Source: Chloroflexota bacterium (GTDB lineage Bacteria; Chloroflexota; UBA11872). From it: DNA of 16,062 nucleotides. Below are positions 6,621 to 14,922 of the stretch, in pieces (position 1 is the first letter of the stretch; every line of letters starts with the position of its first letter). Under the pieces are notes generated by a model, which saw only the letters and a program-made list of their open reading frames with translations, did no database searches and was not told where the DNA came from. The DNA lies in the NCBI GenBank assembly GCA_026707185.1, contig JAPOXI010000027.1:1-16062 (forward strand), read 5' to 3'. Made by a program: the position numbers and the translations under genes.

Positions 6621-7774
6621 GGCAGGTGATTGGGCGCCGGGACCTCTTGGTCGGCGGCGCTGGCGCGGCGGCGCTGGGCGTGCTGAGCGCGTGCGGCGAT
6701 CCGCCAATTCGTCGAACCCAGCCAAGCTCAATTGCGCTGGCGAATGTCTGGCCGTGGGGCGCCAATACCTTTCTGGACCTGGAAGTCGAGACCTGGAAGC
6801 GACGCCAGACATTGGAGATGGTGCGTGATGCCGGCATCCGCTGGATCAAGCAGCACGCCCCCTGGGCCGACATCGAGACACCTGCCCGCGGGCAGTTCTT
6901 CGATGGGGCATCCCGTCGCTCAACGTGGGACAAGTACGACGAAATCGTCGACCTGGCCGAAGAGGCGGGCGTGGAAATCATTGCCAGAATTGATCGCGCA
7001 CCGGCGTGGGCTCGCGGCAGCCAGCCCAATCCAACCGCGCCGCCCGTCGACCTCGAGGACTACGGTCAATTCCTGGCCGCGTTCGCCACACGTTACCGCG
7101 GACGCGTGCGACACTTTCAGGTCTGGAATGAGCCAAACCTGGCCCACGAGTGGGGCGGTCTGCCGCCACAGCCGGACGCGTATGCCCGCCTGCTGCGCGT
7201 GGCGAACCTGGCAATCAAGAGCGTCGACGACGACAGCGTGGTGATCGCCGCTCCGATGGCCGCCACGCTGGAAAACAGCCCGCGGGCGATGGATGAATTG
7301 CGTTTCCTGCGACGGCTCTATGAGGCCGGTGCGGGCGACCACCTTGATGTGCAGGCGGCCAACGCCTTTGGCTTGGAGCATCCGCCGGACGCGCCGCCGG
7401 ATCCCGACGTCCTGAACTTCCGACGGGTTGAATTCGTACGCGAACTTATGGTCGAGTTCGGCTTGCGACACAGGCCAATCTGGTTCAACGAATACGGCTG
7501 GAACGCCTCACCCGCCGACATGAACCCGGCAAAGCTCGTATGGCGGCGGGTATCCGAGGAAACGCAGGCCGAGTGGACGGTGGAAGGTGTGCGGTATGCG
7601 CTCACCCATTGGCCGTGGGCGGGCGTGTTCAATCTATGGTTCTTTCGCAAGCCGCTAGCCGCCCTGCAGCCGGACGAGAGCGAGTATTACTTCCGCATGG
7701 TCGAACCGGACTTCACCCCGCGGCTCGTGTACCGGGCCGTGCAGCGCGCCGCCACGGGCGCCTCATTCCCCTAG
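6617..7774 (+). CDS. Tat-type lipoprotein with clan GH-A-like glycosidase domain
   Basis: This is a 385-aa protein. The N-terminus has a twin-arginine GRRDLL (6-11), a hydrophobic stretch and a lipobox LSAC with Cys26, so it is probably exported folded and lipid-anchored outside the membrane. The rest is a TIM barrel like GH39/GH5-type glycosidases. The candidate acid/base is Glu172 in QVWNEPNLA and the nucleophile is Glu292 in WFNEYGWNA, both in canonical contexts (NEP and EYGW). The substrate is unknown. GTG at 6617 overlaps the previous TGA (GTGA), giving tight coupling. It is clearly paralogous to the N-terminal half of the next gene: both share KYDxIVxxA, RAPAWA, QVWNEPNL and EWGGxPP. 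Codon use is more C-rich than in that neighbour. Confidence 0.85.
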   Translation: MRQVIGRRDLLVGGAGAAALGVLSACGDPPIRRTQPSSIALANVWPWGANTFLDLEVETWKRRQTLEMVRDAGIRWIKQHAPWADIETPARGQFFDGASRRSTWDKYDEIVDLAEEAGVEIIARIDRAPAWARGSQPNPTAPPVDLEDYGQFLAAFATRYRGRVRHFQVWNEPNLAHEWGGLPPQPDAYARLLRVANLAIKSVDDDSVVIAAPMAATLENSPRAMDELRFLRRLYEAGAGDHLDVQAANAFGLEHPPDAPPDPDVLNFRRVEFVRELMVEFGLRHRPIWFNEYGWNASPADMNPAKLVWRRVSEETQAEWTVEGVRYALTHWPWAGVFNLWFFRKPLAALQPDESEYYFRMVEPDFTPRLVYRAVQRAATGASFP

Positions 7775-7835
7775 GACGAATCTGAGACACCTACTGCGAT
7801 GGCGGCGCGGCTGGCTGCTGCCGGCGGCCGTAGCG

Positions 7836-10800
7836 GTGGCGGCCGTGGTTACGGTTGGCGTGGTGGGGCTGATGGCGCTGCTAGATCGCGGCGTGACGTA
7901 CGGCACGGCGGACCTGGGCGAGCTCCGAGACACGGATGCTCCGGCTATCGGGGCCAACACATTCCTGCACCGCGAGCCCGATCCAGCGAAAGTCCGGCAG
8001 GAGCTGGCCGTGCTGCGTGCGGCCGGGGTGGGACTGATCCGCCAGGAATTCAACTGGGCGGAATTCGAGCCGTTGGACCCGGAGGAGCGCCCAGATCTTG
8101 GCGAGGACGCGTGGGTCAAGTACGACCACATCGTGGAGGCGGCGCGGGACGCGGGCATCGAGATTCTGGCGCGGCTGGACCGCGCGCCTGCCTGGGCCAC
8201 GCCGGGATTCGATCCGCGAGCGAACCCCTGGATGCAGGCGCCGCCGGCGGACAACGCGGAGTTCGCGCGCTTTGCCGGGGAACTGGCGGCGCGATATCGG
8301 GGCAAGGTGCGGTACTACCAGGTCTGGAACGAGCCCAACCTGTTCGGGGAATGGGGCGGGCGACCACCGAATCCAGCCGACTATCTGGCGATGTTGCGGG
8401 CGGTGGGCGGGGCGATTCGGGCGGCGGATCCGGAGGCGCGGATTGTGCTGGCGGGGCTGGCGCCGACGATCGAGACGGGTCCCGAGAACCTCAGCGACCT
8501 GCTCTTCCTGCGCCAGTTGTATCTGATGGGCGCGAAGGGCGACTTCGACATCGCCGCCAGCATGTCCTATGGGCTGTGGACGGGACCGCGGGACGTTCGC
8601 ATCGACGATCAGCGGGTGAATTTTCCGCGGGCGGTGCTGTGGCGCGAGGTGATGGAGGCGTTCGGCGACGCGCAGACGCCGGTGTGGGCGACGGAGTACG
8701 GCTGGATGTCGCTGCCGGCGGGCTGGACTGGCGACCCGGGGATCTGGGGGAACCATCCGATCGAGGTGCAGGCGGCCTGGACGGTGGACGGGATTCGACG
8801 CGCGCGCGCGCAGTGGCCGTGGATGCCGACCATCGTGATCTGGGCCTCGCGCTGGCCGGAGGACCTGGACGCGCGGGATCCGACGCCGTATTTCCGTCTG
8901 ATGGACAAGGACTTCACGCCGCGGCCCAATCTCGAGGCGGTGCGGGCGGCCTTTGGCGGGCCGGTGGCGGCAGGGGCTGGTTTGCACCAGGAGAGCCACG
9001 CGGCGGTGAGCTATGAGGGGCCGTGGCCGCGCGTGCCGAGTGACCTGGCGTCGTTGACCCTGCACCGACAGACCGGAGTGGCGGGCGCGACGGTGAGATT
9101 CCGGTTTGACGGCACGGACGTGGGGCTACTGACCCGGCGAGGGCCCGATATGGGGCGGGTGCTGGCGCGCATTGACGGGCAGGACGCGCTGGCGGATGCG
9201 CTGGCGAGGAACCCTGCGGGTGAGGCGACTCTCGATCTCTATGCCCCGAACGTGGAGCCGCTGGCGCGGATCCCGATTGCGACGCGGCTGCCGCCGGGCA
9301 CGCACACGCTGGAACTGACGGTGCTGGCCGAGTCGAATCCGGCCTCCATCGGGGGCCTGGTGATCGTGGACGGGCTGCTGGTTGGGAATGCGCGGCCGAC
9401 GTGGCCGTGGCTGGCGCTGGGCGGGATGTGGGCGGCGGTTGGGGCGCTGGCGTTGTGGACGGCGCGATTGTGGCGCAGCCCGCGGCGGATGCTGGCAAGG
9501 CTTTCATGGACCTGGATGGACCGGCAGGTTGGCCCTCTGCGCTTGGGCGAACCGGTGCTGGCGGTGGCGGCGGTGCTGTACGCGGTGCTGCCGGCGGGCG
9601 GAGTGATCTCCGCGTGGACGTTGATCCGGATGCTGCTGGCGATTGGTATTGGTGTGCTGGCCGTGGCGCGACTGCGGGACGCGGCGCTGGTGGCGGTGGC
9701 GGCCATTCCGTTTGCGGGGGTGATCGGGCGGACGGGGGTGTTTGACCGGCCAGTGGGCGAAGTCCTGATCCTGGCGGTGGCGGCGGCGTGGATCGTGCGC
9801 GCGCTGTGGGCTGGGCCGCCGCGCCTGCCACCCACGCGGTGGATCGCGGCGGCAGCCGTATTCGCCGCGGCCGGAATCGTGGCGGCGGCGCTGGCGGACT
9901 ATCCGAAGTTCGCGCTGCGCGACCTGCGCACGGTGATCCTGGAGCCGGCGGCGTTCTTCGTGGTGCTGGCTTCGGTTCTGCGTGACCGAGATGACGTGCG
10001 CCGGCTGCTGGCGGCGCTGGTGGCGGGCGCCACGCTGGCGGCGCTGGTTGGGCTCGTGCTCATTCCGTTTGGCGCGGTGGTGACCGAAGTGTTTCCCCCG
10101 CGCGTGCGGGGCACGTTTGGGTCGCCGAACAACCTGGCGCTGGTGCTGGAACGGGCCGCACCGCTGGCGCTGGCGCTGGCACTGGCCGCGGGTACGAGCA
10201 CGCTGGTGAGTGGGCGGTGTTGCCGGGGCTGGGGGCGCCTAGCGAGCACGCGCGGGTTCTGGCTGCTGGCGCTCGGCGTGTTGCTGCTCGTGCTGATCCT
10301 GACGTGGAGCCGGGGGGCGTGGCTGGGGGCGCTGGTGGGACTGGCGGTGGCGGCGCGTCCGCTGTGGGCGCAAGTTGGATTGAGGCGTCGCCTGGGGGCA
10401 GTGGCGCTGTCGCTAGCGGCGCTGGCGGGGATCGTGCTGGTGACGGGCATTGAGCGGATCGGCCAGTTGCTGCGGATTGGCGATAGCGGGGCGGTGTCGC
10501 GGCTGGCCATCTGGGACAGCGCCTGGCGGATGGGGCGCGACGACTGGCTGTTCGGGGTGGGTCCGGACAATTTCCTGACCCACTACCGCGAGTACATGCG
10601 GCCGGAGGCGTGGCGGGAGCCGAACATCTCGCACCCGCACAACCTGGTCCTGGACGCCTGGGTCTCGACGGGGCTGATTGGACTGCTGGCGCTGAGCGCG
10701 GTGCTGGTGTTGTTCTGGCGCGACTGGCGGAGGACTCGGCGGGATGGCGACGGCGGCTCCGATCCGCTGGCCTTCGGATTGGCGGGGGCGATGGCGGCGG

Positions 10801-10955
10801 CGCTGATGCATGGGCTGGTGGATCACGCGTATTTCTTGCCGGAACTGGCGGCGATGTTCTGGACGCTGGCGGCGGCGGTGGCGGCGCTGGTCTTTGTTCG
10901 CGGGGATGAGGACTCGCGGGCGAGTCGAAGGCCGGTAGAGGAAGATCCAGCGTAA
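7836..10955 (+). CDS. Fusion of GH-A-like glycosidase domain, jelly-roll-like domain and O-antigen ligase/polymerase
   Basis: This 1039-aa single frame has three parts. Residues about 25-375 are a GH-A-like barrel with Glu166 (QVWNEPNLF) and Glu287 (WATEYGWMS). Residues about 405-515 look like a beta-sandwich carbohydrate-binding type domain (FRFDGTDVGLLTRRGPDMG, LPPGTHTLELTVL, IVDGLLV). Residues about 523-1021 contain some 12-15 hydrophobic helices with O-antigen ligase (WaaL/Wzy) hallmarks: GTFGSPNNLA, SRG (825-827), GVGPDNF (907-913) and HPHN (933-936). It probably builds or attaches a surface polysaccharide with the barrel outside. The frame stays open upstream from 7836 GTG, encoding a basic then hydrophobic stretch (LRHLLRWRRGW, then LLPAAVAVAA) that would complete a signal anchor. 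No ATG, GTG or TTG occurs there, but a CTG at 7782 lies 5 nt after AGGA. The true start is therefore uncertain. Confidence 0.85.
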   Translation: MAAVVTVGVVGLMALLDRGVTYGTADLGELRDTDAPAIGANTFLHREPDPAKVRQELAVLRAAGVGLIRQEFNWAEFEPLDPEERPDLGEDAWVKYDHIVEAARDAGIEILARLDRAPAWATPGFDPRANPWMQAPPADNAEFARFAGELAARYRGKVRYYQVWNEPNLFGEWGGRPPNPADYLAMLRAVGGAIRAADPEARIVLAGLAPTIETGPENLSDLLFLRQLYLMGAKGDFDIAASMSYGLWTGPRDVRIDDQRVNFPRAVLWREVMEAFGDAQTPVWATEYGWMSLPAGWTGDPGIWGNHPIEVQAAWTVDGIRRARAQWPWMPTIVIWASRWPEDLDARDPTPYFRLMDKDFTPRPNLEAVRAAFGGPVAAGAGLHQESHAAVSYEGPWPRVPSDLASLTLHRQTGVAGATVRFRFDGTDVGLLTRRGPDMGRVLARIDGQDALADALARNPAGEATLDLYAPNVEPLARIPIATRLPPGTHTLELTVLAESNPASIGGLVIVDGLLVGNARPTWPWLALGGMWAAVGALALWTARLWRSPRRMLARLSWTWMDRQVGPLRLGEPVLAVAAVLYAVLPAGGVISAWTLIRMLLAIGIGVLAVARLRDAALVAVAAIPFAGVIGRTGVFDRPVGEVLILAVAAAWIVRALWAGPPRLPPTRWIAAAAVFAAAGIVAAALADYPKFALRDLRTVILEPAAFFVVLASVLRDRDDVRRLLAALVAGATLAALVGLVLIPFGAVVTEVFPPRVRGTFGSPNNLALVLERAAPLALALALAAGTSTLVSGRCCRGWGRLASTRGFWLLALGVLLLVLILTWSRGAWLGALVGLAVAARPLWAQVGLRRRLGAVALSLAALAGIVLVTGIERIGQLLRIGDSGAVSRLAIWDSAWRMGRDDWLFGVGPDNFLTHYREYMRPEAWREPNISHPHNLVLDAWVSTGLIGLLALSAVLVLFWRDWRRTRRDGDGGSDPLAFGLAGAMAAALMHGLVDHAYFLPELAAMFWTLAAAVAALVFVRGDEDSRASRRPVEEDPA

Positions 10956-11007
10956 TTGCAGCGGTGGCGCGCAAGAGCATGCCGTGCGGCAAGTTCATTG
11001 CATCGGG

Positions 11008-11013
11008 TATAAC
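11008..11013 (+). promoter_or_regulatory. Possible -10 element before the small-protein/retropepsin pair
   Basis: TATAAC lies 25 nt before the ATG at 11039, in the only AT-leaning patch of an 83-nt gap. No convincing -35 is visible at 16-18 nt upstream. A start near 11020 would give a very short leader. Confidence 0.3.
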
Positions 11014-11038
11014 TGTTGCACCGGCACGACCTGGGACG

Positions 11039-11224
11039 ATGATGGCTGACATCAAGGTGGAGATCGCGGCGTACGAGCGTATGCAGAGCGATCTGGAGCG
11101 GGAGCACATGGGGAAGTGGGTGGTCGTGCACGACGAGCAACTGATTGAGACGTATGAGGACTTTGACGATGCCGCCAGCGCGGGAGTTCAGCGCTTTGGA
11201 AGCGGACCGTTCTTGCTTCGCTAG
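11039..11224 (+). CDS. Small conserved-looking soluble protein (DUF5678-like)
   Basis: This is a 61-aa protein. The core EHMGKWVVVHDEQLIETYEDF followed by DDAASAGVQRFGSGPFLLR resembles the short DUF5678-type proteins (kW-V.-.-eli-ty-s-.-A---a--ffg-.p-lir) that often sit beside retropepsin-like proteins; this is recalled from family knowledge and not checked. No signal peptide, membrane segment or catalytic motif is seen. Two adjacent ATGs occur (11039 and 11042), and either could be the start. A longer GTG-started frame from 10964 is disfavoured because it would run through the candidate promoter. The retropepsin-like gene follows after 52 nt, and the pair probably forms a unit. Confidence 0.65.
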   Translation: MMADIKVEIAAYERMQSDLEREHMGKWVVVHDEQLIETYEDFDDAASAGVQRFGSGPFLLR

Positions 11225-11276
11225 GTTGGTGCAAAGCCGCTGAATCGATGGACGCCGGCCGCATACCAGGAGGCCC

Positions 11277-11717
11277 GTGCCATCCACTGACTTCGGGTTC
11301 AGCCGATGGGACGAACTGTTCAGCCTCGGTCCTACACTGGAAGTACAGATTGGGTACGACTCCACGTATCGGCTAGACGCCGACCGGGCACCCCAGATCC
11401 CTATAGATCGGCATCCCGCCCTCGTGGACACGGCATCGGCGCTCAGCTGTATTGACTCCGTCCTGGCGACGCGGTTGAACCTGCCAGCGGTTGGGCACCA
11501 GTCGATTGCTGGCGTGGGCGGCGTTTATCGGGCGGACATGTACCTGGCCCAGATCTGTATCCCGGCCCTCGAGTGGGCAATCCATGGTCAGTTCGCCGGT
11601 GTTCACCTGGCCGCTGGCGGTCAACCTCACCGCGCACTGCTTGGCCGACACTTTCTTCGGCGATTCCGGCTCTTCTACGACGGCCTGTCCGGATCGGTGA
11701 CGCTCAGCAGCGACTAG
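11277..11717 (+). CDS. Retropepsin-like aspartic protease-fold protein
   Basis: This 146-aa protein is the size of a single retropepsin-like monomer, a family that acts as dimers. The catalytic loop region is PALVDTASALSCIDSVLATRL with Asp51, and the second family motif is RALLGRHFLRRFRLFYDG (119-136), where LLGR(D/H)FL is typical. The usual Asp-Thr-Gly triplet reads Asp-Thr-Ala here, so catalysis may be weakened. There is no signal peptide. It starts with GTG; AGGAGG at 11268-11273 is only 3 nt upstream, unusually close, but no other start fits the frame. It is convergent with mnmE, with 16 nt between the two stops. Confidence 0.75.
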   Translation: MPSTDFGFSRWDELFSLGPTLEVQIGYDSTYRLDADRAPQIPIDRHPALVDTASALSCIDSVLATRLNLPAVGHQSIAGVGGVYRADMYLAQICIPALEWAIHGQFAGVHLAAGGQPHRALLGRHFLRRFRLFYDGLSGSVTLSSD

Positions 11718-11733
11718 GCGGCGACGCAGGGCC

Positions 11734-13113
11734 TCACTTGCCGATGCAGAACTTGGAGAAGATGACGTCGAGCAGGTCTTCGGTGGCGGATTCGCCGGTG
11801 ATTTCGCCGAGGGCGTTGACGGCGCCGCGGACGCCGATGCTGATGAAGTCGGACGGTTCGTTGTCGGCCACGGCACGGCGGGCGCCCGCGAGTTCGTCGC
11901 GGGCGCGGGTGAGGGACTCCTGATGGCGAACGCTGGCCACGAGGGCGAGGCCCCCGTCGGCGCCGGCAAGGCCAATGACGTGGCGGAGGGCCTGGCGTAG
12001 CTCGCTGACGTCTTCGCGGATGGCGGCGGTGCGGACGATGGGCGCGCCCGGGGCGAGGTGGCGGACATCGTCGGCCCGGACCGCGTGCGGAAGGTCTCGC
12101 TTGTTGAGCGCGACGATGGTGGGTCTGGCGGCCTGACGGACGCGCGCGGCGGCGGTTTCGTCGTTACGCAGGAGCGGGCGGCTGGCATCCAGCACCAAGA
12201 CCGCGGCGTCCGATCCTTCGAGGGCGCGGGAGCTGCGTTCGACGCCCAGGGTTTCGACGGGGTCGTGGGTTTCGCGCAGGCCGGCGGTGTCGTTGAGGAC
12301 GATGGGGACGCCGTCAAGGTCGAAGGACTCTTCGAGGACGTCGCGGGTGGTGCCGGGGATCTCGGTGACGATGGCGCGGTCGGTGCTGAGCAGCGCGTTC
12401 ATCAACGACGACTTGCCGACGTTGGGACTGCCGACCAGCGCGACGCGGACGCCGTGGCGCTGCATGATTCCGCGCCCCGCGGAGGCCAGGGCCTCTTCGA
12501 GGCGCTGGTGGAGCGACTCGAGGGTGGAGGCGACGACGGCGCGGTCCATGGCGGGGACTTCGTCCTCATCGAAATCGACTTCGGCCTCCATCTGGGCCAG
12601 CAGGTCGAGGCAGGCGGCGCGCATGTCGCGGACGGCATCGGAGAGGCGTCCGGCCAACTGATTGGCGGCGACGGCGAGGGCGGCGGGGGTAGGGGCGGCG
12701 ACGAGGTCGGCGACGGCTTCGGCCTGGGCGAGGTCGAGCCGGCCGTTGAGGAAGGCGCGAAGCGTGAACTCGCCGGGGCCGGCGGGGCGGGCGCCGGCGG
12801 CAAGGATGCTGTCCAGCACGCGCCGGAGAGCGACGGGACCGCCGTGGCAGCTGAGTTCGGCGACGTTCTCACCGGTGTAGGAGCGCGGCCCCGGCATGAA
12901 GAGCAGCAGCGCCTGGTCGATGAGGGCGTCGTTGCCGTCGTAGACCGCCACCAGGTGCGCATAGCGAGGCCTGGGGTCGCGGTCGCGGCGGGTGACGCGG
13001 CGGGCGATCCAGAGGGCCTGGGGGCCGCTGATGCGCACAACGCCGATACCGCCACTCCCAACGGGAGTCGCGATGGCGGCAATGGTGTCGGTCGCAGAGG
13101 CGCCGGGGTTCAT
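11734..13113 (-). CDS. mnmE: tRNA modification GTPase MnmE
   Basis: This is a complete 459-aa protein. With MnmG, MnmE makes the 5-aminomethyl/carboxymethylaminomethyl group on wobble uridine 34 of certain tRNAs. Motifs: N-terminal [22 protein letters not shown] (tetrahydrofolate-binding domain); [15 protein letters not shown] (78-92); [20 protein letters not shown] (114-133); G1 GSPNVGKS (228-235); G2 GTTRD (254-258); G3 DTAG (275-278); G4 NKRD (337-340); and the invariant C-terminal Cys-Ile-Gly-Lys (456-459). All key residues are present. No mnmG lies beside it in this window. The start at 13113 gives the usual N-terminus; no Shine-Dalgarno is seen. The opposite strand also has a long open frame, which is a GC-rich shadow. 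Confidence 0.97.
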   Translation of the reverse strand: MNPGASATDTIAAIATPVGSGGIGVVRISGPQALWIARRVTRRDRDPRPRYAHLVAVYDGNDALIDQALLLFMPGPRSYTGENVAELSCHGGPVALRRVLDSILAAGARPAGPGEFTLRAFLNGRLDLAQAEAVADLVAAPTPAALAVAANQLAGRLSDAVRDMRAACLDLLAQMEAEVDFDEDEVPAMDRAVVASTLESLHQRLEEALASAGRGIMQRHGVRVALVGSPNVGKSSLMNALLSTDRAIVTEIPGTTRDVLEESFDLDGVPIVLNDTAGLRETHDPVETLGVERSSRALEGSDAAVLVLDASRPLLRNDETAAARVRQAARPTIVALNKRDLPHAVRADDVRHLAPGAPIVRTAAIREDVSELRQALRHVIGLAGADGGLALVASVRHQESLTRARDELAGARRAVADNEPSDFISIGVRGAVNALGEITGESATEDLLDVIFSKFCIGK

Positions 13114-13149
13114 CAGATGTTGGCGGGGCGCAGGCCCGGACGGCGGTGG

Positions 13150-13155
13150 ATTTTA
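13150..13155 (-). promoter_or_regulatory. Possible -10 element for mnmE
   Basis: Read on the minus strand this is TAAAAT, 36 nt upstream of the mnmE ATG, in a very GC-rich divergent region. No -35 match is apparent at 17 nt. Confidence 0.35.
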
Positions 13156-13187
13156 CGGGCGGGCTGAGGGACCGGGGGGAGGTTCGT

Positions 13188-13193
13188 TAGGCT
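13188..13193 (+). promoter_or_regulatory. Possible -10 element for the ThDP-enzyme gene
   Basis: TAGGCT is a common GC-rich-genome variant of the -10 box. A start about 7 nt downstream would fall at the left arm of the inverted repeat at 13199-13219. No clear -35 is seen. Confidence 0.3.
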
Positions 13194-13198
13194 GGCCG

Positions 13199-13219
13199 GG
13201 AGCGCTGCCGCAGCGCTCC
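13199..13219 (+). promoter_or_regulatory. Perfect 9-bp inverted repeat in the divergent mnmE / ThDP-enzyme region
   Basis: GGAGCGCTG (13199-13207) and CAGCGCTCC (13211-13219) are perfect reverse complements around CCG. The structure lies 25 nt upstream of the start codon and about at the expected transcription start of the plus-strand gene. It could be a repressor operator or a 5'-leader stem. The ribosome-binding site GGGAG at 13231-13235 lies outside it. Confidence 0.5.
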
Positions 13220-13244
13220 GCAGCACACGCGGGAGCTGGCGCCG

Positions 13245-14843
13245 ATGCCGCAGATGACGGGTGGGCAGGCCCTGGTGGCCGGGATGCGCCAGGCCGGCGT
13301 GACGACGTTGTTCGGGATTCCCGGCGTGCATAACGGCGGGTTGTACGACGCGCTGCTGGACGCACCGGATATGCGGGTAGTGATCACGCGTCATGAGCAG
13401 GGCGCGGCCTTCATGGCGGACGGCTACGCGCGGGCCTCGGGACGGGTGGCCTGCGTGGCCACGATTACGGGGCCGGGGATTACGAACGCGGCTACCGGCC
13501 TGGGCGAGGCGTATGCGGAGTCCTCGCCGGTGTTGCACATCGCCACGGCGCTGGGTCCGGCTTCACGCCTGCCGGAAGCGGGCGAGTTGCACGAGCTTCG
13601 GGACCAGTCGGGGGTTCTGCGGGCCCTGGTGGGTCACCACGAACTGGTGGAGGCGGTGCCGGCGATCCCCGGTGCGGTGACCCGGGCCATGGACGCGATT
13701 ACGACTGATCGGCCGGGTCCGGCCAGCGTAGAAATTCCGCTGGATCTGTTGATCGAGACAGCGGACGTGGGGTTGGCGGAGACAGCGCCGGCGACGGTGC
13801 CTTCGCCGGATACCGGGGCGGTGGATCGGGCGGCCGAGTTGCTGGCCGAGGCCGAGGCGCCCCTGATTTTCCTGGGCAGCGGGGCGATGGACGCGGGGTC
13901 GGAGGTGGAGGCGCTTGCGGAGCGGTTGCAGGCGCCGGTGCTGACGGCTCAGACGGGCAAGGGGGCGTTCCCGGAGTCGCATCCGCTGTCGCTGGGCTGC
14001 AAGCACCGGCTGGACGAGAGCCTGTACGAGCTGCTGCGGACGCGCGACGTGGCGCTGGTGATCGGGTGCCGCCTGGGGGCGCGGGTGACTGACGACGACC
14101 GGATGCCCCTGCCGGAGACGCTGATCCAGGTCGATCGCTCGGCGGCCGAGTTGGGGCGGCACCGGTCGAACGCGGTGTCGATCCAGGCTGATGCCGCCGC
14201 GGCGGTGAGCGAACTGCTGGAGGCGCTGCCGGACGAGCCGCCGCGGGATGCCCCGGACATTGCCGAGGGGATGCGGGATCGTCGACGCAATCCGCACGAC
14301 GCCGCGGACGACCCGAGGTCGGCAGCGATTCTTGAGGAGCTTCGGCGGGTGCTGCCGGACGACGGCCTGCTGGTGAACGACATGACGATGACCAGCTATC
14401 GCTCGGCCGGGCTGTTTCCGGTGGATCAGCCGCGGTCGTACATGTTTCCGATCTACTTCGGCACTCTGGGCTTCAGCCTGCCGGCGGCGATTGGGGCGCA
14501 GGTGGCGTGTCCGGAACGGCCGGTGCTGTCGCTGAGCGGGGACGGCGGCTTCCTGTTCACGGCGGAGGAGCTGGCGACGGCGGTGCGGGAACAGCTGCCG
14601 GTGGTGGCGGTGGTGTTCAACGATTCGTCGTACGCGGCTATCGATGGGAACTTTCGGGGGAACTTCGGGGGGCGGACGGTGGACGTGCGGCTGCACAACC
14701 CGGACTTCGTGGCGTTCGGGAAGTCGTTTGGGGCGGCGGCCGAGGGCGTGGATACACCGGAGGCGCTGGGCGCGGCGGTGGAGCGGGGCTTGGCGCGGCG
14801 GTGTCCGACGCTCATTGAATACCGGCTGCCGCCGGTGGGCTGA
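13245..14843 (+). CDS. Thiamine-diphosphate-dependent enzyme, IlvB/acetolactate-synthase-like
   Basis: This 532-aa cytoplasmic enzyme has the three-domain layout of the POX/AHAS family. The N-terminal pyrimidine-binding domain carries the activating Glu51 in [16 protein letters not shown]. The central domain (about 190-320) reads [14 protein letters not shown] and [12 protein letters not shown]. The C-terminal ThDP/Mg domain has GDG at 432-434 and Asn459 in [12 protein letters not shown]. These enzymes decarboxylate 2-oxo acids or cleave/join C-C bonds. The substrate cannot be set from sequence: it could be a biosynthetic-type acetolactate synthase relative, a decarboxylase or a lyase. No ilvN or ilvC is adjacent, which argues against branched-chain synthesis here. 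GGGAG 9 nt upstream supports the ATG at 13245. Confidence 0.88.
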   Translation: MPQMTGGQALVAGMRQAGVTTLFGIPGVHNGGLYDALLDAPDMRVVITRHEQGAAFMADGYARASGRVACVATITGPGITNAATGLGEAYAESSPVLHIATALGPASRLPEAGELHELRDQSGVLRALVGHHELVEAVPAIPGAVTRAMDAITTDRPGPASVEIPLDLLIETADVGLAETAPATVPSPDTGAVDRAAELLAEAEAPLIFLGSGAMDAGSEVEALAERLQAPVLTAQTGKGAFPESHPLSLGCKHRLDESLYELLRTRDVALVIGCRLGARVTDDDRMPLPETLIQVDRSAAELGRHRSNAVSIQADAAAAVSELLEALPDEPPRDAPDIAEGMRDRRRNPHDAADDPRSAAILEELRRVLPDDGLLVNDMTMTSYRSAGLFPVDQPRSYMFPIYFGTLGFSLPAAIGAQVACPERPVLSLSGDGGFLFTAEELATAVREQLPVVAVVFNDSSYAAIDGNFRGNFGGRTVDVRLHNPDFVAFGKSFGAAAEGVDTPEALGAAVERGLARRCPTLIEYRLPPVG

Positions 14844-14870
14844 CAGCGGAACCCTTCGCTCCGCGCTGTC
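14842..14870 (+). terminator. Hairpin at the end of the ThDP-enzyme gene
   Basis: GACAGCG (14842-14848, starting inside the stop codon) pairs with CGCTGTC (14864-14870), and an alternative inner pairing GCGGA/TCCGC is available. No T-tract follows, so factor-independent termination is uncertain. A TACACT at 14881-14886 just beyond could be a -10 box for the oxygenase gene. Confidence 0.35.
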
Positions 14871-14922
14871 GGGGCGCGCCTACACTGACCGCGGCACCCC
14901 TCAGACGCGGCAGGTCAGTGGC

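Noticed and set aside
7799..9016. ATG-started 405-aa frame at the start of the fusion gene
   Set aside because: Gly/Arg-rich shadow without domain motifs; the overlapping frame encodes recognisable catalytic motifs.
10964..11038. N-terminal extension of the small DUF5678-like protein from GTG 10964
   Set aside because: The extension has no family resemblance and crosses a candidate -10 box; the tandem ATGs at 11039/11042 fit better.
12058..13167. Long plus-strand open frame opposite mnmE
   Set aside because: Gly/Val/Asp-rich composition with no domain signal; mnmE is complete and fully motif-bearing on the other strand.
14644..14922. Upstream start for the PhyH oxygenase
   Set aside because: Would overlap the ThDP gene by 200 nt with Arg/Trp-rich out-of-frame sequence; ATG 14923 gives the normal family N-terminus.
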